Shown here in pieces: positions 1 through 6,719 of a stretch of DNA of 64,000 bases. The stretch covers positions 1-64,000 of the forward strand of contig JASJPB010000028.1 of NCBI GenBank assembly GCA_031426915.1, in the 5' to 3' direction. Under the pieces are notes generated by a model. The model worked only from the letters and a program-made list of their open reading frames with translations, ran no database searches and was not told where the DNA came from. Made by a program: the position numbers and the translations under genes. The stretch's first letter is position 1. Every line of letters starts with the position of its first letter. Origin of the DNA: Sulfurimicrobium sp031426915. Its GTDB lineage: Bacteria; Pseudomonadota; Gammaproteobacteria; Burkholderiales; Sulfuricellaceae.

Positions 1-3
1 ATG

Positions 4-136
4 AATAACTTGAACATTCTGGCCGCACTGGCGGGCGCGCTGCTGCGTTGCCGGTTGCTTGCATGGAATGGCCATGCTGCGCACCCATCGCCTTGCACCG
101 CATCCCGCCAGCACATCCATAATTGTCCAAGTTATC
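4..136. repeat. Degenerate structured repeat, possible relative of the 236-bp element family
   Basis: The arms AATAACTTGAACATT (4-18) and AATTGTCCAAGTTATCC (119-136) are imperfect inverted repeats. Inside them, GCACTGGCGGG pairs with CCCGCCAGCAC. The centre carries GCTGCGTTGC, GCATGGAATGGCCATGC and CGCCTTGCACC, which resemble the core of the elements at 6475-6710 and 15720-15955. The terminal arms differ from those copies and the left end may lie outside the window, so membership of the same family is inferred. The repeat fills the region downstream of ftsK. A short ATG-initiated frame starting at 17 on the minus strand (MFKLFI) runs off the edge and could be the start of the next gene. Confidence 0.5.
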
Positions 137-149
137 CACGGACAGCTCC

Positions 150-2441
150 TTACTCATGGTGCGGCACCAGCACTTCGCGGTTGCCATTGCTTTGCATCGA
201 CGACACCAGGCCGGCTTTTTCCATCTGCTCGATCAGGCGGGCGGCGCGGTTGTAGCCGATGCGCAACTGTCTTTGCACCGATGAAATCGACGCCCGGCGG
301 GATTTGATCACGATGGACACCGCCTCGTCGTACATGGGATCGGACTCGGAATCTCCGCCCTCCTCCCCAGCCTCCCCTTCGCCATCGGATTGCCCGCCTT
401 CCAGGATGCCTTCCACGTATTGCGGTGCGCCCATGGATTTCAGGTAATCCACCACCATGTGCACCTCGTTGTCGCCGACATAGGCGCCATGGACCCGCTG
501 CGGGTAGCCGGTGCCGGGTGGCAGGTAAAGCATGTCGCCCTGCCCCAGCAAGGCTTCCGCGCCCTGCTGGTCGAGGATGGTGCGGGAATCGATCTTGCTC
601 GACACCTGGAACGCGATGCGGGTCGGAATATTGGCCTTGATCAGGCCGGTGATGACATCCACCGACGGGCGCTGCGTGGCCAGAACCAGGTGAATGCCAG
701 AAGCACGGGCCTTTTGCGCCAGGCGTGCGATCAGCTCTTCCACCTTTTTACCCACCACCATCATCAGGTCTGCCAGCTCGTCGATGAATACCACGATGAA
801 AGGCATTTCATCGATCGGTTCCGGGGCGTCGGGCGTGAGGCTAAAAGGGTTGGTGATGGGCGTTCCGGCTTTCCTGGCATCGCGGATCTTCTGGTTGGCA
901 CCGGCCAGGTTGCGCACGCCCAGCGCCGACATCAGCTTGTAGCGCCGCTCCATTTCCGCCACGCACCAGCTCAGGGCGTTGGCGGCATGCTTCATGTCGG
1001 TGACCACCGGCGCGAGCAGATGCGGAATGCCCTCGTAAATGGACAGTTCGAGCATCTTCGGGTCCACCATGATGAGGCGCACCTGGGATGGCTCGGCCTT
1101 GTACAGCAGGGACAGGATCATGGCGTTCACCGCCACCGACTTGCCCGAGCCGGTGGTGCCCGCAACCAGTGCGTGGGGCATCTTGGCCAGGTCCGCCACC
1201 ACCGGCTGGCCGCTGATGTCCTTGCCCATGGCGATGGTCAGCGGCGAGTTCATGCCCGCGTAGGCCTGCGAGCCCAGAATCTCGGACAGGCGCACCACCT
1301 GGCGTTTCGGATTGGGCAGTTCGAGGCCCATGTAATGCTTGCCGGGAATAGTTTCCACCACGCGGATGCTCACCACCGACAGCGCACGCGCCAGATCCTT
1401 GATCAGGTTCATGATCTGGCTGCCCTTGACGCCGACCGCCGGCTCGATTTCGTAGCGGGTGATCACCGGGCCGGGATAGGCCGAAATCACCTTCACCTCC
1501 ACCCCGAAATCCGCTAACTTGCGTTCGATCAGGCGCGAGGTGTATTCCAGGGTTTCCGGACTGACGAATTCCATGCCCGGTTCGGCCTCATCCAGCAGGT
1601 GTAACGGCGGCAGCGGCGAATCCGGCATGTTCTCGAACAGCGGCGCCTGCTTTTCGCGCTGGATGCGCTCCGATTTGGGGATTTCCATCACCGGTGCCTG
1701 GATGTGGATCGGCTCGTGATCCTCGAAGCGTTTTTTCTCTTCCGTGACCACCTGTTCCCGTTCGACCTCGGCTTCCTTGCCGGCCTGCCGGTCCTGTCGA
1801 TCCTGGTGGACGCGAATCACGAAGAAATAGGCATTCTCGATCCAGCCGCCCAGGCGTTCGATCAGCTCCAGCCACGAGAGGCCGATGAAGAAACTCAGGC
1901 CGATCGCTCCCAGCAGCAGCAACGACAGCGTGGCGCCGGTGAAACCCACCGATTTCCACAGGAAATTCCCGATCACCGCGCCCAGCATGCCGCCCGGAGC
2001 CAGGGGGAGGTCGATTTTGAGGCTGTGCAGGCGCAGCGCCTCGATGCCGCTGCTGGCCAGCAGAATGAAAATGAACCCGGCGAAAGCCACGAACAGGGAA
2101 CGCCGGTCGGCATCCTCGACGCTGTCGATGCGGCGATAGCCCCAGGCAATCGCGAACAGGAAGAAGGCCGCCCACCAATAGGCGGAAACGCCGAACAGAT
2201 AAAGGAAAATGTCGGCCGCCCATGCGCCCAGCGCGCCGCCGGCGTTATGCACCGCGCTCACCGTGACGCTATGCGACCAACCCGGATCGACGCGGTCGTA
2301 GGTACCGAGAATCATGATGAAATACAGCGCCAGACCAACCAGGGCCAGCCACCAGGATTCCCGGATCAGGCCGGAAATCCTGGGGGTGAAGGGGTGGCCG
2401 TCGGCTTGTCTGCCGGTGGAAATATTTTTTGACAATGCCAT
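150..2441 (-). CDS. ftsK: DNA translocase FtsK
   Basis: Hexameric double-stranded DNA pump that acts at the division septum. It moves the chromosome termini towards dif and activates XerCD recombination. About 763 residues. The N-terminus has four membrane segments (roughly residues 30-55, 75-105, 115-140 and 160-195). A short charged linker follows (residues about 210-290), then the alpha/beta motor with Walker A GTTGSGKS near residue 430 and a Walker B-type VVFIDELADL. The C-terminal winged-helix gamma domain, which reads KOPS sequences, begins near PMYDEAVSIV. The linker is short, as in many betaproteobacterial FtsK/SpoIIIE proteins. The ATG at 2441 is chosen; a GTG two codons upstream (2447) is equally possible because neither has a clear Shine-Dalgarno. 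It is transcribed divergently from the gene at 2602. Confidence 0.95.
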   Translation of the reverse strand: MALSKNISTGRQADGHPFTPRISGLIRESWWLALVGLALYFIMILGTYDRVDPGWSHSVTVSAVHNAGGALGAWAADIFLYLFGVSAYWWAAFFLFAIAWGYRRIDSVEDADRRSLFVAFAGFIFILLASSGIEALRLHSLKIDLPLAPGGMLGAVIGNFLWKSVGFTGATLSLLLLGAIGLSFFIGLSWLELIERLGGWIENAYFFVIRVHQDRQDRQAGKEAEVEREQVVTEEKKRFEDHEPIHIQAPVMEIPKSERIQREKQAPLFENMPDSPLPPLHLLDEAEPGMEFVSPETLEYTSRLIERKLADFGVEVKVISAYPGPVITRYEIEPAVGVKGSQIMNLIKDLARALSVVSIRVVETIPGKHYMGLELPNPKRQVVRLSEILGSQAYAGMNSPLTIAMGKDISGQPVVADLAKMPHALVAGTTGSGKSVAVNAMILSLLYKAEPSQVRLIMVDPKMLELSIYEGIPHLLAPVVTDMKHAANALSWCVAEMERRYKLMSALGVRNLAGANQKIRDARKAGTPITNPFSLTPDAPEPIDEMPFIVVFIDELADLMMVVGKKVEELIARLAQKARASGIHLVLATQRPSVDVITGLIKANIPTRIAFQVSSKIDSRTILDQQGAEALLGQGDMLYLPPGTGYPQRVHGAYVGDNEVHMVVDYLKSMGAPQYVEGILEGGQSDGEGEAGEEGGDSESDPMYDEAVSIVIKSRRASISSVQRQLRIGYNRAARLIEQMEKAGLVSSMQSNGNREVLVPHHE

Positions 2442-2601
2442 ATACACCAGGGCGAAAAGGTTGGGCGATTATAGCAGATGACCCACCAATTCAAGGCCGC
2501 CTGTAATCAGTTTGCCTCGTCGTTTGCAGCGCTGCCCGCAGCTTGATATATTGCCAGCAAGCATTTTAACCTTACTCAGCCGAACTGTCCCCACCACGAT
2601 C

Positions 2602-3936
2602 ATGAGCGGCCCCATCACTGTTGCATTTTCCTTCGGTCCCCTGGGCGCCGTGATCCTGGCCGCCGAAGCGATGCGGGAAGCCCAGGCCATGGGACAGGAG
2701 TATGCCCAGGCACTCGAAAACGTGCAGGCGCGCGAAAACGCCCTTGCCGCCACCCGCCGCCAGCAGCGCAACGCGCTGGTGCAACAAAACGCAAGCCTGC
2801 ATCAGGAAATGGCGCGCAATGAACGCCGCCTTGAACGTTTGCAAGGGATCAGTACCGCGCTGGGAAAATATTCTCCCCAAAACGCCGGCCAGATTCAGGT
2901 TGCGGCATTCCAGCGTCCGGAGAACGGAAATCAGGATGCACTGATCGAATACGCCAACGCCGTGCGCAAGGAAGTCGCGCGTATCGAAGCACTGCTGGCG
3001 CAGGCCGGTGCGGATTTCAGCGCACAGCGTCAGGCTGGAGTCGGTGAAGTTACCAGCGCTCCCGACCTTGAAGAGGCATTGAACGCCTACGCCTTGCAGC
3101 GCAGCCTGCAAGCTGGTCTATCCTCGGAACAGGCGGAGATTTTCAGGAATACTGCGGAGCGTGTTCTCAAACGGGTGGAACTGACCGGGAATGCAATTCT
3201 GCCGCATGATCTGGAGGCCCTCGCCGGGGAAATCGTGCTCGCCTCGTCCGTGGAACGGGCGGAAGAACTGGCGGCGGAACTGCGCCTTCGCGTGCAGCGT
3301 TACCGCGAAGAGCGGGTGGCGCAACAACTGGAAGCGGAACAAGCCAAAGACCTGCTGGAAGCCCTGCAGGACGACGTGCCGGCAGAGCTGCGCGCGCTTC
3401 TGGAGCAGGTCGTTTCCGGTGCGGAAAGGCTGGACGCGGCAACGCGGCAATCCGCGCAACGCCTGCTGACAGCCGCGCAGGAGGCCCGAGAGCGGCAGGA
3501 GCAGCAAGCGGCCGCCGTGGTGCTGGAACAGTCCCTGCGCGATATGGGTTATGAGGTTGAGGGTGTGGAAAACACCCTGTTCGTGGAAGGCGGGGTGGTT
3601 CACTTCCAGCGCCAGGGCTGGGAAAATTATTTCGTGCGGCTGAGACTGGACCCGCAGGAAAAAACCATCAACTTCAACGTGGTGCGCCCCCGTGGCGGCG
3701 AGGAAAGCGCGGCGCGAAAACGTCAGGACACGCTCGCAGAGGACCGCTGGTGCACCGAGTTCCCGCAATTGCTCAAGACCCTTGCTGCAAGGGGGCTGCA
3801 TTTCAATGTCACGCGCCAGCTCGGCGCCGGCGAATTGCCGGTGCAGGTGGTCGATCCCGCCAGCCTGCCGCAAGCGCGGACGGAAGAAGAACACAGCCGG
3901 ACGGAAAACAAGCCACTGCAAAAAGGATGGCCATGA
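2602..3936 (+). CDS. Coiled-coil protein of unknown function, first gene of an AAA/radical-SAM/kinase cluster
   Basis: About 444 residues with no domain I recognise. The N-terminus (residues 1-20) is hydrophobic and small-residue rich (SGPITVAFSFGPLGAVILAA). It is followed by long heptad-rich, Glu/Gln/Arg/Ala helices (about residues 20-110 and 170-330), typical of coiled coils. The last ~120 residues are more globular, with beta-like segments around VEGGVVHFQRQGWENYFVRL. The ATG at 2602 is preferred over an upstream in-frame ATG at 2512, because the extension is low-complexity and overlaps the ftsK promoter region. It is followed 16 bp later by the AAA+ gene and all four genes of the cluster are colinear. 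The coiled coil suggests an adaptor or scaffold for the AAA+ protein; that role is inference. Confidence 0.7.
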   Translation: MSGPITVAFSFGPLGAVILAAEAMREAQAMGQEYAQALENVQARENALAATRRQQRNALVQQNASLHQEMARNERRLERLQGISTALGKYSPQNAGQIQVAAFQRPENGNQDALIEYANAVRKEVARIEALLAQAGADFSAQRQAGVGEVTSAPDLEEALNAYALQRSLQAGLSSEQAEIFRNTAERVLKRVELTGNAILPHDLEALAGEIVLASSVERAEELAAELRLRVQRYREERVAQQLEAEQAKDLLEALQDDVPAELRALLEQVVSGAERLDAATRQSAQRLLTAAQEARERQEQQAAAVVLEQSLRDMGYEVEGVENTLFVEGGVVHFQRQGWENYFVRLRLDPQEKTINFNVVRPRGGEESAARKRQDTLAEDRWCTEFPQLLKTLAARGLHFNVTRQLGAGELPVQVVDPASLPQARTEEEHSRTENKPLQKGWP

Positions 3937-3952
3937 ACAAGGCTAAAACGCC

Positions 3953-5800
3953 ATGGAACTGACGCCACGCTGGATTGGCGACCTGGAACGGCTGCTGCCG
4001 ATCCGCTCGCAATTCGTCATCGCCGGCAACATCCGCGACCATTTCCTCACACCGCTGCCCGGCGGGCTGACCGTCGCGCCGTTGTTGCGCTGCGTGTGGA
4101 CCTACCTCAGCCGTCAGGATTATCGCTGCCTGCTGGTTTACGATCCGGTGGAGGGACTGCGCCCCTACCCCAACGAACCGGCCACGGTGGAACTCGCCAC
4201 CCGCCTGTTCGACCTCAAGTTGCAGGACGGAGTGATGCCGGTCAGCCTGGAGAGCCTGGTCGGGGTGATGGAGAAAGTGGCGGCCATGCGCGAGGCGCGT
4301 TGCGGGCTGGTGATCGATTTCGCCTCGCGCCTGGTGCGCCAGCCCGATCATCTGGACGCCAATGAACACCGTTTCTATGTGGCTGCCGAGCGCCTGTCGC
4401 TGATCGCCAACCCGATCATCCCGCGCGGCGCCGACCCCTATTCCAGCGCCGGCAAGGCCCGCTTCAACCCCATCCTGTGGCTTGTCAACCGCCCCCAGGA
4501 CATGCCCTCCTGGTTTACCCTCGACAGCGCCCGTGTCGGCGCGCTCAACGTGTCTTTTCCCGACTATGAAACCCGTCTTGAGACGGCCGGCATTCTGGGG
4601 GGGCGCTTCCAGGGCTTCGTGGCGGGCGATGAAGCCGGGCGGGAAAAATATGCCAAACTTTTCTCCGCTGCCACCGAAGGGCTGCCGCTGACCGCGATGA
4701 GCGACATCGCCCAGCTTGCCGACCGGCAGGGTATCGCGTTCGGCGACGTGGACGACGCGGTGCAGTGCTTCAAGGTGGGCGCGCTGGAAAACCCGTGGAA
4801 GAAAGGCTACCTGCGCGAGAAAATCGCCGACGCCCAGCCTTTTATCGAGGACCGGGTGCGCGGCCAGCAACAATCCGTGATCAAGACCATCGACATCCTG
4901 ATGCGCTCGGTGATGGGCCTTACCGGCGCCCAGGCGCGTTCCGGCGGCAACCGCCCGCGCGGCGTGCTGTTCTTTGCCGGCCCCACCGGCGTCGGCAAGA
5001 CCGAACTCGCCAAGACCCTGACCCAGCTTATCTTCGGCGACGAGCGCGCCTACATCCGCTTCGACATGAGCGAATTCGCCGACGAGCACACCAGCGCCCG
5101 CCTGCTCGGCGCGCCGCCGGGGTATATCGGCTACGACGCCGGGGGCGAACTGACCAACGCGGTGCGCGACAAGCCTTTCAGCGTGATCCTGTTCGATGAA
5201 ATCGAAAAGGCGCACCCGCGCATCCTCGACAAGTTTCTGCAAATTCTCGAAGACGGCCGCCTGACGGACGGGCGCGGCGATACCGCTTATTTTTCCGAAT
5301 CCATCATCATCTTCACCTCCAACCTCGGCATCACCGTCGAGGACGAGCATGGCCGGCGGGTCCAGAACGTGCAGCCGGGAGACGCCTACGACAAGGTGGA
5401 AAGCCGGGTGCGCGGCGCGATCCAGGATTACTTCAAATTCCGCCTGTCGCGGCCGGAAATCCTCAACCGCATCGGCGACAACATCGTGGTGTTCAACTTC
5501 ATCACGCCCCCCATCGCCGCGCAGATTTTCGACGGCATGATGAAGAATGTGCTCAACCGGGTACGCGAGGAGCACAAGATCGAGCTGCTGATCCCGGATC
5601 CGGTGCGCGCGCACCTGCTCGACCTGTGCACCCGCGACCTGTCCAACGGCGGGCGCGGCATCGGCAACCGCATCGAGTCGGTTTTCATCAACCCGCTGGG
5701 GCGCGCGCTGTTCCGCTTCCCTCTGGAAGGCCGCGCCAGTATTACCGTGAGCGGCATCGCGGAAGACGAAAACCGCATCGTCAGCGTGACGCTGGAATGA
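3953..5800 (+). CDS. ClpB/ClpA-type AAA+ ATPase with a decayed N-terminal AAA domain
   Basis: 615 residues. The C-terminal half (about 300-615) is a clear ClpA/ClpB D2-type unfoldase module: Walker A GPTGVGKTELAKTL, the MSEF segment, the pore-loop region GAPPGYIGYDAGGELT, Walker B VILFDEIEKAH, sensor-1 FTSNLGI and a C-terminal ClpB_D2-small-like part (GNRIESVFINPLGRAL). The N-terminal 250 residues look like a diverged AAA domain: VIAGNIRDHF replaces a Walker A, and VIDFASRLV sits where Walker B would be. This domain is therefore probably inactive in hydrolysis. There is no Clp N-domain, no ClpB middle coiled coil and no ClpP-binding IGL/F loop that I can see, so it is not an ordinary chaperone. 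Its stop overlaps the start of the radical SAM gene (ATGA), indicating translational coupling. Unfolding or remodelling of a partner protein is the likely activity. Confidence 0.85.
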   Translation: MELTPRWIGDLERLLPIRSQFVIAGNIRDHFLTPLPGGLTVAPLLRCVWTYLSRQDYRCLLVYDPVEGLRPYPNEPATVELATRLFDLKLQDGVMPVSLESLVGVMEKVAAMREARCGLVIDFASRLVRQPDHLDANEHRFYVAAERLSLIANPIIPRGADPYSSAGKARFNPILWLVNRPQDMPSWFTLDSARVGALNVSFPDYETRLETAGILGGRFQGFVAGDEAGREKYAKLFSAATEGLPLTAMSDIAQLADRQGIAFGDVDDAVQCFKVGALENPWKKGYLREKIADAQPFIEDRVRGQQQSVIKTIDILMRSVMGLTGAQARSGGNRPRGVLFFAGPTGVGKTELAKTLTQLIFGDERAYIRFDMSEFADEHTSARLLGAPPGYIGYDAGGELTNAVRDKPFSVILFDEIEKAHPRILDKFLQILEDGRLTDGRGDTAYFSESIIIFTSNLGITVEDEHGRRVQNVQPGDAYDKVESRVRGAIQDYFKFRLSRPEILNRIGDNIVVFNFITPPIAAQIFDGMMKNVLNRVREEHKIELLIPDPVRAHLLDLCTRDLSNGGRGIGNRIESVFINPLGRALFRFPLEGRASITVSGIAEDENRIVSVTLE

Positions 5801-6468
5801 CGGCCCGTTCGCCAAAGATTCAGGTCAACAAGGCGCATTACCCGGTGACTGTGCTCGGACCGGGGCGGCGCATCGGCATCTGGCTGCAGGGTTGCAGCGT
5901 GCGCTGCAAGGGCTGCGTTTCTATGGACACCTGGGAGCCGGACCCGCATCGCGCAATGCCGGTGCAGCAACTCATTGCCTGGTGCAGGCGCACCGCCGGG
6001 AACGAACTCGATGGCATCACCCTCAGCGGCGGCGAACCTTTCGACCAGCCCGGCGCGCTGCGTGCGCTGCTGACGGGACTCCATGACTGGCGCAAGCAAG
6101 GCGGCCTCGATTTCGACCTCCTGTGCTATAGCGGCTACCCCATGAAAACCCTGGAACAGCGCCACAAACCCCTGCTCGCGCTGCTGGACGCGGTGATTCC
6201 CGAACCCTATGCCGACGGATTGCCGCTTGGCAAGATCTGGCGGGGATCGGCCAACCAGTCCCTGCTGCCGCTGTCGGAACGGGGGCGCTTGCGCTATGCC
6301 CCCTTCCTGGAGCAATGCCCCGAGGAGCAAGGCAAACGCATGCAGGTGGCGGTGGAAGGCGGACGCATCTGGATGATCGGCATTCCGGAGCGCGGCGACA
6401 TGGAACAGGTGGAGGCTCTTTGCCGCCAGCGGGGGCTGTCGCTGGGCCAGGTTTCATGGCGGCGCTGA
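5797..6468 (+). CDS. NrdG-like radical SAM / 4Fe-4S activase family protein
   Basis: 223 residues. CSVRCKGC (near residue 31-38) is the CxxxCxxC triad that holds the radical SAM 4Fe-4S cluster, and SGGEPF is the SAM-binding GGE motif. The small size and the early position of the cluster fit the family of glycyl-radical-enzyme activases related to NrdG (anaerobic ribonucleotide reductase activator) and PflA. No nrdD or other glycyl radical enzyme is adjacent. The start is fixed by the ATGA overlap with the AAA+ gene (ATG at 5797). Context suggests that it modifies a protein handled by the AAA+ partner or the kinase, not that it activates NrdD; this is inference. The 236-bp element begins 6 bp after its stop. 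Confidence 0.8.
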   Translation: MTARSPKIQVNKAHYPVTVLGPGRRIGIWLQGCSVRCKGCVSMDTWEPDPHRAMPVQQLIAWCRRTAGNELDGITLSGGEPFDQPGALRALLTGLHDWRKQGGLDFDLLCYSGYPMKTLEQRHKPLLALLDAVIPEPYADGLPLGKIWRGSANQSLLPLSERGRLRYAPFLEQCPEEQGKRMQVAVEGGRIWMIGIPERGDMEQVEALCRQRGLSLGQVSWRR

Positions 6469-6474
6469 GATAAT

Positions 6475-6710
6475 CCTAGAAACCTCGGTTGACCGCTCCA
6501 TTGAGTGCGTAATGCAATGAATTTAATAAATTTCTTCGTTAATCATTGGTTCACCCATTTGGTGAGGTCGCTACGTGGTGGATTGCACGGTTTTTGGGGC
6601 GCATGGCTGCGTTGCAACTCCTTGGAATGGAATGACCATTCCGCGTCGTTGCGCCTTGCCCTGCACCCCAAAAACCGCACACTCCACCACGTCCAACTGA
6701 GGTTTCTAGG
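6475..6710. repeat. Family A MITE-like element, copy 1 (236 bp)
   Basis: The ends are inverted repeats: CCTAGAAACCTCGGTTGACC (6475-6494) and GTCCAACTGAGGTTTCTAGG (6691-6710). It is flanked by ATAAT on both sides (6470-6474 and 6711-6715), a 5-bp target-site duplication. Inside lie a small hairpin (TTCACCCATTTGGTGA), a long stem (GTGGTGGA with TCCACCAC, then GGTTTTTGGGG with CCCCAAAAACC) and an apical stem GGAATGG-AATGA-CCATTCC (6624-6642). Compared with copy 2, several stems change on both strands and keep pairing. It lies between the radical SAM gene and the kinase gene. It has no transposase gene, so any movement would depend on an enzyme encoded elsewhere. Confidence 0.85.
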
Positions 6711-6719
6711 ATAATCCAC

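Noticed and set aside
390..1517. 375-codon frame antisense to ftsK
   Set aside because: It has His/Arg/Gln-rich composition typical of antisense frames in GC-rich genes, and ftsK is unmistakable on the other strand.
3809..5815. 668-codon frame antisense to the AAA+ gene
   Set aside because: The AAA+ motifs on the plus strand are complete, and the antisense frame shows no family signature.
6505..6714. Open frame in family A copy 1 (and 15762-15959 in copy 2) encoding a similar peptide, RCNSLEWNDHSASLRLALHP
   Set aside because: The frame coincides with the structured stem. Changes between copies preserve base pairing rather than codons, and there is no ribosome-binding site.
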